Source: Bacillus sp. USDA818B3_A (lineage in GTDB: Bacteria > Bacillota > Bacilli > Bacillales > Cytobacillaceae). From it: 64,000 nucleotides of DNA. This document shows, piece after piece, positions 50,994 through 59,609 of this stretch. Position numbers and translations under genes: made by a program. Position 1 is the first letter of the stretch; each line of letters begins with the position of its first letter. The stretch covers positions 62,001 to 126,000 of the forward strand of contig NZ_JAABNN010000012.1 in NCBI RefSeq assembly GCF_009928415.1, given 5' to 3'. The notes beneath the pieces were generated by a model. It was not told where the DNA came from. It saw only the letters and a program-made list of their open reading frames with translations, and searched no databases.

Positions 50994-52430
50994 ATGAGTT
51001 CAAATAAAAGATTAGTAGAAGAAGTTTTTAGCAAGATCCCTTCTGTTGATACAAGTCTTGTAAATGAAATGATTGAGAAAGAACTTAAGAATTTAAATAA
51101 AAAAATCATCGTACTCGATGATGATCCAACCGGTGTTCAAACCGTCCATGGAATTTCAGTTTATACAGATTGGTCTTTAGACAGTATCGAAAAAGGGTTC
51201 CAAGAGGATAACTCGATGTTCTTTATCTTAACAAATTCACGTGGATTTACAGCTGAAGAAACTACAAAAGCGCATCAAGAAATTGCTGCTAATATTGTGG
51301 AAGCTGCGAAAAGAAACAATCGTGAATTTACGATTATCAGCCGTGGTGATTCAACATTAAGAGGCCATTATCCGCTAGAAACCCAAGTGTTAAAAGAAAC
51401 GGTTGAAGCAAGCTCCGATAACAGATTTGATGGTGAAGTAATCCTTCCCTTCTTTAAAGAAGGCGGACGCTTCACAATTGATAATATACACTATGTTCAA
51501 TATGATGAGTATCTAGTTCCTGCAGGGGAAACAGAATTTGCGAAAGACCGTACCTTTGGCTATACCAAATCACATTTAGGCGAGTGGGCCGAAGAAAAAT
51601 CTAACGGTGAATATAAAGCTGAAAATATGACGTATATTTCGCTTGAAAGCCTGCGTGCACTAGATATCGAAACAATTGAACAACAGCTTCTCAATGTTGG
51701 AGATTTTAATAAAGTCATTGTAAATGCCGTGGATTATGCGGATGTGAAAATCTTTACCATTGCTTTAATTAGAGCTATGAATAAAGGAAAGAACTTTATG
51801 TTCAGAAGCGCAGCTGCTCTTACGAAAGTGATCGGAGGAGTAAGCGATAAAAACCTGCTCACCCGCGAGGAAATTATGAGTGAAGACACCAACCATGGCG
51901 GGTTAGTCATTATTGGTTCACATGTAAAAAAGACAACAGAACAGTTTGAAGAGCTTAAAAAATTGGATACCGTTGAATTTATTGAATTCAATGTTCATCT
52001 TGTACTAGAACCCGAGAAGTTCGAGAAAGAACTTGCTAGAGTTGTAGAAACGACCAATAAGCTTATTATTCAAGGAAAAAATGTTGCGGTTTATACAAGA
52101 AGAGAAAGATTGGATCTCGGAGAAGACAAAAAAGAAGAAGAATTAATGCTTTCTGTAAAAATTTCCGATGCTGTTACAAGTATCGTAAAACGGTTAGAAG
52201 TAAGACCTTCCTTTATTATCGCAAAAGGCGGTATTACATCTAGTGATGTGGGAACAAACGGTCTTGAAGTGAAAAGAGCTACTGTAGCTGGCCAAATTCG
52301 ACCAGGAATTCCAGTCTGGACAACAGGCAGCGAAAGCAAGTTCCCGGGAATATCCTATGTTATCTTCCCAGGGAATGTAGGGACAAAAACAGATTTAAGA
52401 GAAGTTGTAGAAATGTTAAGTAAGAAGTAA
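50994..52430 (+). CDS. Four-carbon acid sugar kinase (DUF1537/OtnK family)
   Basis: The 478-residue protein has the N-terminal nucleophile-like region VLDDDPTGVQTVHG, SRGDSTLRGHYP and a C-terminal nucleotide-binding part with AKGGITSSDVGTNG and FPGNVG, the hallmarks of the DUF1537 kinases. Family members phosphorylate D-threonate, 3-oxo-tetronate and related acid sugars. It is in an operon with the dehydrogenase. OtnI isomerase and OtnC decarboxylase of the known threonate route are not present nearby. The class II aldolase at 48279 may replace them, or a longer acid sugar may be the substrate. Confidence 0.87.
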   Translation: MSSNKRLVEEVFSKIPSVDTSLVNEMIEKELKNLNKKIIVLDDDPTGVQTVHGISVYTDWSLDSIEKGFQEDNSMFFILTNSRGFTAEETTKAHQEIAANIVEAAKRNNREFTIISRGDSTLRGHYPLETQVLKETVEASSDNRFDGEVILPFFKEGGRFTIDNIHYVQYDEYLVPAGETEFAKDRTFGYTKSHLGEWAEEKSNGEYKAENMTYISLESLRALDIETIEQQLLNVGDFNKVIVNAVDYADVKIFTIALIRAMNKGKNFMFRSAAALTKVIGGVSDKNLLTREEIMSEDTNHGGLVIIGSHVKKTTEQFEELKKLDTVEFIEFNVHLVLEPEKFEKELARVVETTNKLIIQGKNVAVYTRRERLDLGEDKKEEELMLSVKISDAVTSIVKRLEVRPSFIIAKGGITSSDVGTNGLEVKRATVAGQIRPGIPVWTTGSESKFPGISYVIFPGNVGTKTDLREVVEMLSKK

Positions 52431-52436
52431 TCAAAG

Positions 52437-52501
52437 GTTTGGCCTCTCCGTATGGAGTAAACACTATCTAAGTAACTCCTTACGGAGGCTGGCCGTTTTT
52501 T
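52437..52501 (+). terminator. Long hairpin terminator inside the kinase-permease operon
   Basis: CTCCGTATGGAGT pairs with ACTCCTTACGGAG, extended by GGCC/GGCC bases and followed by GTTTTTT. It stands between the kinase stop and the permease RBS, and could lower permease expression or be overcome by read-through. Confidence 0.8.
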
Positions 52502-52523
52502 ATGAAGGGGAGAGGGAGAAAAA

Positions 52524-53843
52524 ATGCCAATAATTTCGGTTATTATAGGGGTTGCTCTGTTATTAGTATTAATGATGGGCACAAAATTAAATGCTTTCGT
52601 ATCATTAATTATTTCTGCACTAGTGGTAGGTGTCCTAGAAGGAATGACACCTCTTAAGGCAATCGAATCCATCGAAGCTGGTTTAGGTGGAACACTTGGA
52701 CATCTTACCATGATTATTATCTTTGGTGCTGTCCTTGGTAAGTTGATGACCGATTCTGGCGGTGCGCAGCGAATTGCCACAACATTAATTAAGGCTTTTG
52801 GTCAAAAGAGAGTTCAGTTGGCTGCTGTTGTTACCGCTGCCATTGTTGGAATTGCTTTATTCTTTGAAACTGGGGTTGTTGTTTTAATCCCATTAGTATT
52901 TACCATTGCAACAGCTGCTAGAGTCCCAGTTCTATATCTTGGTATGCCAGTCATTGCGGCTTTGATTACCATGCATGGATTTGTACCTCCTCACCCTGGC
53001 CCTACGGCAGTTGCAGATGTTTTTGGTGCAAATATCGGTATCACCATGATTTACGGAATCATCATAGCAATACCTGCATTTGTTCTTGCAGGTCCCGTTT
53101 ATACAAAATTATTTAAAAAAGAATCGTTAGAAATTGAAATTCCAAAAGGACTATTTAATCCTAAGGAATTCAAAGAAGCAGAACTTCCTAAATTTGGAGT
53201 TAGTCTTTTCACAGCTCTTTTACCAGTTATTTTAATTGGATTACAAGCAATCGTAGAAATTTTTGCTCCTAAATCAGCAATTGCTCCGGTTACTGATTTT
53301 ATCGGTAATGCGAATATAGCCCTATTAATTTCAGTCATTGTCGCTATCTTTACTTTCGGTTTAAATCTCGGTAAAAAGATGCCGGAAATTATGAAATCCC
53401 TTAGTGATGCTGTAAGCGGTATCGGGATGATTCTCTTAATCATTGCTGCCGGTGGTGCGTTCAAACAAGTCCTTGTTGATAGCCACATTGATAAATATAT
53501 TTCTGATCTTATGGCTGGTTCGAACCTTTCACCGCTGTTTTTAACTTGGCTGATTGCAGCGATTCTACGAGTTGCAGTAGGATCTGCAACTGTAGCAAGT
53601 ATGACAGCAGCAGGTATCGCTGCACCGCTTGTCGCTTCCGCAGGTGCAAGCCCAGAATTGATGGTATTAGCTGCTGGTGCGGGAAGCGTTACCTTCTCAC
53701 ACGTAAATGACGCAGGTTTCTGGATTTACAAAGAATACTTTAACCTAACAATCGGAAAAACTATTAAAACATGGTCTATCATGGTAACCATTATTTCCTT
53801 AGTTGGACTTGCTGGCGTCCTAATCCTGGATATGTTTATATAA
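52524..53843 (+). CDS. GntP-family sugar-acid permease
   Basis: The 439-residue carrier of the gluconate permease family has about 12-14 hydrophobic segments and the GFVPPHPGPTAVAD motif. It likely imports the acid sugar (threonate, erythronate or gluconate-like) used by the upstream genes. AGGGGGAGAAAA precedes the ATG. It follows a terminator-like hairpin. Confidence 0.9.
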   Translation: MPIISVIIGVALLLVLMMGTKLNAFVSLIISALVVGVLEGMTPLKAIESIEAGLGGTLGHLTMIIIFGAVLGKLMTDSGGAQRIATTLIKAFGQKRVQLAAVVTAAIVGIALFFETGVVVLIPLVFTIATAARVPVLYLGMPVIAALITMHGFVPPHPGPTAVADVFGANIGITMIYGIIIAIPAFVLAGPVYTKLFKKESLEIEIPKGLFNPKEFKEAELPKFGVSLFTALLPVILIGLQAIVEIFAPKSAIAPVTDFIGNANIALLISVIVAIFTFGLNLGKKMPEIMKSLSDAVSGIGMILLIIAAGGAFKQVLVDSHIDKYISDLMAGSNLSPLFLTWLIAAILRVAVGSATVASMTAAGIAAPLVASAGASPELMVLAAGAGSVTFSHVNDAGFWIYKEYFNLTIGKTIKTWSIMVTIISLVGLAGVLILDMFI

Positions 53844-53846
53844 TCT

Positions 53847-53882
53847 AAAAAGGCAATGTTCTTCGGAACAATGCCTTTTTTT
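53847..53882 (+). terminator. Terminator after the permease
   Basis: AAAAAGGCAATGTTC-TTCG-GAACAATGCCTTTTTTT, a UUCG-capped hairpin. The remaining gap to 54100 shows nothing more. Confidence 0.92.
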
Positions 53883-54100
53883 CATAAAGAATATCATTGT
53901 ATTCAAAATTTTGTCAGTTACTTGTTAGTGTTACATTATTTTAATTCAAGAAACCTCATTTTACTTTTGATAAGGTTCCCCATGACATATCTAAAATATT
54001 TTACAAATTAATAGAATAAACACCAATAACAAATAGTATCATCTAAATAATTGTTTTTGGCATTGATTGTTGCTCTGTTTTATTTGAAAAAACCACATGG

Positions 54101-54448
54101 TTATAACTCAATCGTTTTTTCAAAAATAAATACAGATACAGCAATATCCTCTTCAATCTTTGCATCCGAAAATAAATGAAGCAGTTTTGAACCTACGATT
54201 TCCTCCATTCCCTCAGGTATTTTCTGCTTATATATATCCCGAATCATTTCGGTTCGGGCACTATGAATTACTTTTTTACCCTCTTGAGATTGTGCAATAA
54301 ATTTTTCTGTCGGAGTTAGAATACCATACATGGTTGTGATAGCCATATTATCCACAAAGTGAGTAAAAATTCGCTCCGGTCCCTTTCCAAAAATCTCTTT
54401 CCGCATTTTCCGTACAATATCATTAAACGCTGTTTCCTTTTTCCCCAC
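54101..54448 (-). CDS. DUF2294 family protein
   Basis: This 115-residue soluble protein (KMRKEIFGKGPERIFTHFVDNMAITTMYGILTPTEKFIA) is typical of DUF2294, sometimes annotated as a Na+-translocating decarboxylase-associated or surface-acting factor. Function is not established. GGAGGAGAG precedes the ATG. It is divergent from the TRIC-family gene. Confidence 0.8.
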   Translation of the reverse strand: MGKKETAFNDIVRKMRKEIFGKGPERIFTHFVDNMAITTMYGILTPTEKFIAQSQEGKKVIHSARTEMIRDIYKQKIPEGMEEIVGSKLLHLFSDAKIEEDIAVSVFIFEKTIEL

Positions 54449-54518
54449 GTCTCTCCTCCTAACAACTCGATACTATACAACAAAGTCTACAAAAAATTCA
54501 ACCTGTCCTAAATTTGTC

Positions 54519-54546
54519 TTGTTTTTCTGGTTGAGAGGAGTATAAT
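54519..54546 (+). promoter_or_regulatory. Promoter of the TRIC leader
   Basis: -35 TTGTTT (54519-54524), 16-nt spacer, -10 TATAAT (54541-54546). AAATTTGTCT (54510-54519) and AGACAAATTT (54568-54577) form an inverted repeat around it, a candidate operator. Confidence 0.6.
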
Positions 54547-54552
54547 CAATGC

Positions 54553-54720
54553 CGTTGGACAAAATTTAGACAAATTTTATTGATGGAGCCCTAATAAAAC
54601 TTTTTGTTAGAACTCTATTTATTATTTCCAATGGAATGATTTATTAGTAGGCAATGCTAATTGATTACTCCACCACAAACTGTCGTCTGATGAGACGATT
54701 TCTTGTGGTGGAGTTTTTTG
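54553..54720 (+). ncRNA. Leader RNA with strong terminator upstream of the TRIC gene
   Basis: About 165 nt between the promoter and a terminator formed by ACTCCACCACAA (54667-54678) and TTGTGGTGGAGT (54703-54714), with an inner TCGTC/GACGA stem and a U run. A small upstream hairpin (AAAATTT/AAATTTT near 54561-54578) is present. This could be an attenuator or riboswitch. No known class was recognised. Confidence 0.5.
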
Positions 54721-54833
54721 TTTAAAAATGGAAAATAATGTTTTTCTCTATTGCAAAGTATTTTCCAGTGTTCGTATTTGCGTCTGAAGAGATTAGGAAA
54801 ATAAATTATTCATATCAGGAGGTTTTTAAAGGA

Positions 54834-55508
54834 ATGTCTTGGATCGTCCTTCATTTTATCGGAATTATTTCATATGCAGCAAGCGGGGCTTTTGTAGCCC
54901 TTGAAGCAGAATATTCCTTTGTTGGGGTCTACGCATTGGGTTTAACCACAGCCTTTGGGGGAGGGATCGTACGAAATTTGATTATCGGTGTCCCTGTTTC
55001 AGAGCTTTGGGACCATTCCATCATTTTAACAGTTTTAATAACGCTGACATTCATCGTACTATTGCCGCTAAAGTGGATTAATCATTGGAAGCGGTGGAGT
55101 TTATTTTTTGATTCCATTGGTCTTGCTTCCTTCGCTCTTCAAGGAGCAATGTCAGCCCAAGAGGTTTTTTCTAATGATTTGGGCGTAATGGTCTTGGCGT
55201 CGATGTTTACCGGCGTTGGAGGGGGGATGATTCGTGACATCATCGCGGCCCGAAAACCCCTTGCTTTAAAGGAAGAAATCCATGCAATTTTAACGATTTT
55301 ATGTGCCATATGTATTTGGCTGGGTTGGTACACCCCCATTCAGTTAACGCTGATTGTCCTTATTGTTATAGCATTACGCATGTCTGCTATTCGCTATCAG
55401 TGGCGGCTCCACCTGCCCTGCAATCATAAAAAGGGTAGGAAAACACAGATACGTATTTTTCTAGGTAGGAAATCCATAGAAAAGCCAATCTATGAAAAAA
55501 GCAAATAA
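54834..55508 (+). CDS. TRIC/UPF0126 family membrane protein
   Basis: The 224-residue protein has about seven transmembrane helices in two repeated units (SGAFVALEAEY..., LTTAFGGGIVRNLIIG and FTGVGGGMIRDIIAARKP), the signature of bacterial trimeric intracellular cation (TRIC) channel homologues. The ATG at 54834, with AGGAGG 11 nt upstream, is preferred over a longer reading that runs through the terminator region. A leader with a terminator precedes it. The ion and physiological role are not visible. Confidence 0.85.
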   Translation: MSWIVLHFIGIISYAASGAFVALEAEYSFVGVYALGLTTAFGGGIVRNLIIGVPVSELWDHSIILTVLITLTFIVLLPLKWINHWKRWSLFFDSIGLASFALQGAMSAQEVFSNDLGVMVLASMFTGVGGGMIRDIIAARKPLALKEEIHAILTILCAICIWLGWYTPIQLTLIVLIVIALRMSAIRYQWRLHLPCNHKKGRKTQIRIFLGRKSIEKPIYEKSK

Positions 55509-55578
55509 AGATTTACCTGTCCAAATCTTATCAATATTACTTTACTATTTAAGCTTTAAAAACCATAAAAAGATTTAG

Positions 55579-55602
55579 GCCCAGTAGTCAACCTACTGGG
55601 CT
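55579..55602. terminator. Hairpin between the TRIC gene and rlmH
   Basis: GCCCAGTAG-TCAAC-CTACTGGGC without a clear T tract. A weak terminator for either converging gene. Confidence 0.4.
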
Positions 55603-55738
55603 ATAACAACGTGCTAAAGAAAAATTTATCCAGTGACACTTAGCTCGGACTTTCGAAATTATACTTCGTCAATGGTTGAGAGCAGCAAAAAACATCTTTT
55701 TAATTCTATAAGAGTAATTTTCTACTTAAGAACCTCAC

Positions 55739-56218
55739 TTACTTATGATACGGTTCATTCCGGTTAATCCGAAACGCCCGATAAATCTGTTCTACTAAAA
55801 TCAGCCTCATCAATTGATGCGGAAAAGTCATCCGTGAAAATGACAGCTGTTCATTTGACCGCTTGATGACTTCATTACTCAAACCAAGTGATCCGCCAAT
55901 CACAAAGGCAATTTTACTTTTCCCATATGTAGCCAACTTATCTAATGAATCCGCCAGTTCCTCGGATGACTGCAGCTTTCCTTGAATCGCCAACGCATAA
56001 ACATATGTATCCTGGCTGATCTTAGCCAAAATCCGTTCGCCTTCTTTTTGCTTTACCTGCTGCATTTCCAGCTCACTTAATTCCTCAGGAGCCTTTTCAT
56101 CGGCAACCTCGACAATCTCTATCTTTGCATAAGCAGATAATCTTTTTAAATACTCATCAATTCCCTGCCTTAAATATTTCTCCTTTAGCTTACCAACCGT
56201 TATGATCGAGATATTCAC
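55739..56218 (-). CDS. rlmH: 23S rRNA (pseudouridine-1915-N3) methyltransferase
   Basis: The 159-residue SPOUT methyltransferase has the [12 protein letters not shown] start, [10 protein letters not shown] forming the knot and SAM-binding site, and the family-typical end RNEPYHK. It methylates pseudouridine 1915 in helix 69 of 23S rRNA. The start is a GTG at 56218 with AAAGGG 9 nt upstream, giving the same length as B. subtilis YydA. A cluster of DnaA boxes lies immediately upstream. Confidence 0.95.
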   Translation of the reverse strand: MNISIITVGKLKEKYLRQGIDEYLKRLSAYAKIEIVEVADEKAPEELSELEMQQVKQKEGERILAKISQDTYVYALAIQGKLQSSEELADSLDKLATYGKSKIAFVIGGSLGLSNEVIKRSNEQLSFSRMTFPHQLMRLILVEQIYRAFRINRNEPYHK

Positions 56219-56264
56219 AATCCACAACCCTTTACAACTTAATTACAAACAGTTTACAAACAAG

Positions 56265-56431
56265 ATATCCACAATAGTTATCCACATATACACAATTTTT
56301 ATCCACATCTAGTATGGAATCATTTGTTCGCCACCATATATACAGCTTGATTTTCGCAGTATTCACAGGTCTCCGCTTGTTTATCCACAGCTATTTGTGA
56401 TAAAACTGGATAAGTTTGATATTTATCCACA
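56265..56431. promoter_or_regulatory. DnaA-box cluster upstream of rlmH
   Basis: Four exact TTATCCACA boxes (56278-56286, 56299-56307, 56381-56389, 56423-56431) plus ATATCCACA (56265-56273), all in one orientation. This is the location of the yydA DnaA-box cluster described for B. subtilis, an oriC-proximal site that titrates DnaA. The two right-hand boxes are within the yyzF coding sequence, encoding Val-Asp-Lys. Confidence 0.78.
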
Positions 56432-56478
56432 ATATCATCTAATGCAATATCAATATGCTCCTCACAACTATAAATCAT
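56320..56478 (-). CDS. yyzF: CxxH/CxxC small protein
   Basis: The 52-residue protein starts MIYSCEEHIDIALDD and contains CEEH near the start and CEYC near the end, a likely metal-binding pair (C5xxH8, C38xxC41). It matches the short CxxH/CxxC family next to rlmH in Bacillus. GGGGAGAAAA precedes the ATG. It is between htrC and rlmH on the same strand. Function is unknown. Confidence 0.88.
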   Translation of the reverse strand: MIYSCEEHIDIALDDIVDKYQTYPVLSQIAVDKQAETCEYCENQAVYMVANK

Positions 56479-56567
56479 TTTTTCTCCCCACTTTCAAACA
56501 TATCATTTACTATTATTTTGACCTTTCTAACTGTTATCATACTTTTGACCTCATCTATTCTATCACA

Positions 56568-56602
56568 AAAAGAAAAAGGGAAAGTGAATGATTCACTTTC
56601 CC
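56568..56602 (-). terminator. Terminator after htrC
   Basis: GGGAAAGTGAA-TGA-TTCACTTTCCC, followed on the minus strand by TTTTTCTTTTT. Confidence 0.9.
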
Positions 56603-56611
56603 TAACCATGT

Positions 56612-57844
56612 TTACTCCAGCTTTTCTAAAGACAAAGTCAATGTTGTTTCTTTCAGTTTACCCTCACGATAATACTTGACCTTCATCTTATCGCCGACTT
56701 CCTTTTTCTGATACAGATGCTTCCTGAGGTCAATCACATTCTTTATTTTTTCCCCATCCATTTCAACGATTACATCAAGTTCTTGTAATCCTGCTCGGGA
56801 TGCAGGAGAATTCGGTACTACTTGACGTAAAGCCACTCCATAATTCACATCATCAGGTAGTTTCAAAGCTTCCTCCTGATAATACGCAGGAATTTCCTCT
56901 ACTGATTTTAAATCAACGCCCATATATGGACGTTTAACGATCCCAAACTGCTCCAGGTTTTCAATAATAGGAATCGCTGAATTAATTGGAATCGATAGGC
57001 CTATTCCCTCAACGGTCTCCTGGGAGATTTTCATTGAATTGATCCCGATGACTTGTCCCGCCATATTAATTAGAGCACCACCGCTATTACCAGGATTAAT
57101 CGCGGCATCCGTCTGCAGGACCTCTGATTGCCAGTCAACCACACCATCCTGATTGATATCGACTGGAATCGTCCGCTTCACACCCGAGATGATTCCTTGA
57201 GTAACAGAGCCTGAAAAAGTGGCACCCAGCGGATTTCCGATTGCAATTACTGGTTCGCCCATCTTTAGACTGTCAGAATTACCGAATGAAGCGATTCTTT
57301 TAATTTTACTTGCATCAATTTCAAGCACAGCCAGGTCTGTCCAAACATCACTGCCAAGCAGTTTAGCAGCAATCTTGGTTCCATCATCCATACTTACCTC
57401 GAGCCTTGTTGCTCCCTCTACCACATGATGGTTCGTGACAACATAGGCTTTATTGCCTTCCTTTTTATAAATAACCCCTGAGCCGGTTCCAGTAGCCTCT
57501 TCAGATGAACCACTATTATCCGACCAGAAGTTTGTCGATTGGATATTATTAATACCAACCACTGCATCGCCTGTTTTTTCAACCGCTTTAGTCGTATCGG
57601 TCTCCATATCATAGGATACCTTTTCAACCACATTTTTCACATTATTAGTATCCGTTTCAACTGCCTGGTTTTGATCTTCTGCTAGTTTATAGGGCAATAT
57701 TCCTTGCTTTGATAGAGTTGGAACGGCAAGGATCACTAGTATGGCACCTATGATTGCCCCAGTCAGGCTTGCAAGAAATACACTGCCTCGTTTACTTCTC
57801 TGCTCACGGTAACGTCCCTGTGTATGATCATCATAATAACCCAT
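56612..57844 (-). CDS. htrC: HtrA-like membrane-anchored serine protease
   Basis: The 410-residue S1C protease has a transmembrane segment near residues 25-45, a trypsin-like domain with the catalytic triad in TNHHVVEG (His), DVWTDLAVLEID (Asp) and NPGNSGGALIN (Ser), and a C-terminal PDZ domain (about 310-400). It degrades or refolds proteins at the outer membrane face under envelope stress. The ATG at 57844 is preferred over one 9 nt upstream that overlaps the RBS. It follows the walJ terminator, so it can have its own promoter. Confidence 0.93.
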   Translation of the reverse strand: MGYYDDHTQGRYREQRSKRGSVFLASLTGAIIGAILVILAVPTLSKQGILPYKLAEDQNQAVETDTNNVKNVVEKVSYDMETDTTKAVEKTGDAVVGINNIQSTNFWSDNSGSSEEATGTGSGVIYKKEGNKAYVVTNHHVVEGATRLEVSMDDGTKIAAKLLGSDVWTDLAVLEIDASKIKRIASFGNSDSLKMGEPVIAIGNPLGATFSGSVTQGIISGVKRTIPVDINQDGVVDWQSEVLQTDAAINPGNSGGALINMAGQVIGINSMKISQETVEGIGLSIPINSAIPIIENLEQFGIVKRPYMGVDLKSVEEIPAYYQEEALKLPDDVNYGVALRQVVPNSPASRAGLQELDVIVEMDGEKIKNVIDLRKHLYQKKEVGDKMKVKYYREGKLKETTLTLSLEKLE

Positions 57845-57974
57845 ATACACCATTCCTTTCTTCTAAAATTGCTATTTACTATTTTAGCTATCACTTACAA
57901 TTATAATCATTCTTCCTTAAATTTCTAACCATTTGCCGGCATGGTTTAAAAACTTACGATTTTGTTCAAAATTA

Positions 57975-58002
57975 AAAATGGAGGCCCTAATAGGCCTCCA
58001 TT
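57975..58002 (-). terminator. Terminator after walJ
   Basis: AATGGAGGCC-TATTA-GGGCCTCCATT followed by TTTAATTTT on the minus strand. It closes the wal operon before htrC. Confidence 0.85.
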
Positions 58003-58010
58003 CGGTTAGA

Positions 58011-58805
58011 TTACACAGCAGTTAAAATGGTTGGAGTTTTTGGATCTGTATCATATAGGTCAAATTGTTCGCCTACAATTAATCCTTGGCCCTCTAATGT
58101 TTGTGTTACAGCCATTTTCGCTAAATCCTTCATATTATTATCAAGACTTAAATGGGCAAGATAAATCCGTTTTGTTTTATCTCCTATGACATCACTCATG
58201 GCAAGGGCAGCATCTTCATTTGAAACATGCCCCAAATCACTTAAAATCCGGCGTTTTGTATTCCAAGGATATCTCCCCATCCGGAGCATTTGCACATCAT
58301 GATTAGATTCAAAGATATACACATCTGCATCTGAGATCGTGCCCTTCATCCGGTCACTCACATAGCCAGTATCGGTGATAAGCACCAGTTTTTTATCTGC
58401 ATGATGAAAAACATAAAACATTGGTTCTGCTGCATCATGGGATACCCCAAATGATTCAATATCAATGGAACCGAAACTCTTTACTGTTTCCATATTAAAA
58501 ACAAACTTTTGTTCAGTAGGGATTGCACCTACTGAACTTTCCATGGCACGCCATGTTTTTTCATTTGCATACACAGGCAAATGGTATTTACGGGCGAGAA
58601 CTCCAATTCCCTTTATATGGTCACTGTGTTCATGTGTGACGAAGATACCGGAAAGCTTGCTGATATCGCGGTCAATCTGTGAAAAAAGAGATTCCATTTG
58701 TTTTCCGCTAAAGCCGGCATCCACTAAAAAGGAATGTTCATCAGACTCTACATACAAGGCGTTCCCTGTACTTCCGCTTGCCAAGATGCTATATCGTAAC
58801 GACAT
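58011..58805 (-). CDS. walJ: Metallo-beta-lactamase-fold nuclease of the wal operon
   Basis: The 264-residue protein has the HxHxDH metal motif ([10 protein letters not shown]) and VDAGFSGKQ at the N-terminus, as in WalJ/YycJ, an MBL-fold exonuclease thought to link DNA replication and repair to cell-wall control. It starts 6 nt after walI. Last gene of the operon. Confidence 0.95.
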   Translation of the reverse strand: MSLRYSILASGSTGNALYVESDEHSFLVDAGFSGKQMESLFSQIDRDISKLSGIFVTHEHSDHIKGIGVLARKYHLPVYANEKTWRAMESSVGAIPTEQKFVFNMETVKSFGSIDIESFGVSHDAAEPMFYVFHHADKKLVLITDTGYVSDRMKGTISDADVYIFESNHDVQMLRMGRYPWNTKRRILSDLGHVSNEDAALAMSDVIGDKTKRIYLAHLSLDNNMKDLAKMAVTQTLEGQGLIVGEQFDLYDTDPKTPTILTAV

Positions 58806-58811
58806 ACTTCT

Positions 58812-59609
58812 TCACTCCACTTTACTATTTTCCTCGCTATTAAAGTCAATAATCTGTCCTTCAAACGCATTAACAAACAAGCTTTCCTTATCATTTACCA
58901 CCAAGCGCCATGTTGGTGCTAATACTTGGGATGCAGCCAATTGAATAAGCGTTGAATAGCCAAGCTCGATCTTTGTAATTTTACTCTTAGGCTGTAATAC
59001 ACCTTTCTGATGCAGGGTTTCAATCGCCTTTAATGGAGGCAGAATTTCCTCCTTTTCTGTCAGCTTGTCCATTTCTTCTAAATAGGTTTGCTGATAGGAA
59101 GTAATCTGGTTATCCTCATTTATATAAAAAATAATCATACCATTAATATTTTCGTATAAGGGGACATTTTCATATTGCTGAAAATAGGTGATCGTACCTT
59201 TTTTATCATTTTTCTCCCAATATTGATATTGATCACCGAAAAGAATGTTTTCTTTCATAAAAGGAGCAAGATCAGCAGGTTCAAATTTAGAATTCAGCTG
59301 AATGGGTTCATCCAGCGTAATGGCTAGGATAGAACTGGGCTCATCTGAAGTAGCACTTTGTCCTTTTAATTTAACAATATCGCCTTTGGTAAATGTCCTA
59401 GGCTTTGCACTAAGATATTGGCCTTTTATCGGTTCCTTAGGAAGCTCGACATATTTAATCTCATCGGCTTTTAATTTATCTTCAAAAGTAGTCGGGGTTA
59501 TGACCTCGTAATTATTCGCATCACGTATCTTCATGAATTGAAAGAGTAAATACACGTCTAAAATCAAAAAGGTAATAATAAATATAGTTTTTATTTTACT
59601 CCAATCCAT
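58812..59609 (-). CDS. walI: WalK regulator WalI
   Basis: The 265-residue protein has one N-terminal transmembrane helix (IKTIFIITFLILDVYLLFQF) and an extracytoplasmic YycI domain (about 40-265). With WalH it binds and restrains the WalK kinase at the membrane. It overlaps the walH end by 14 nt, which implies coupled translation. Confidence 0.94.
   Translation of the reverse strand: MDWSKIKTIFIITFLILDVYLLFQFMKIRDANNYEVITPTTFEDKLKADEIKYVELPKEPIKGQYLSAKPRTFTKGDIVKLKGQSATSDEPSSILAITLDEPIQLNSKFEPADLAPFMKENILFGDQYQYWEKNDKKGTITYFQQYENVPLYENINGMIIFYINEDNQITSYQQTYLEEMDKLTEKEEILPPLKAIETLHQKGVLQPKSKITKIELGYSTLIQLAASQVLAPTWRLVVNDKESLFVNAFEGQIIDFNSEENSKVE

Noticed and set aside
56265..56431. Replication origin
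   Set aside because: The DnaA boxes lack an AT-rich unwinding element and a dnaA or dnaN neighbour. It matches the known yydA titration cluster instead.
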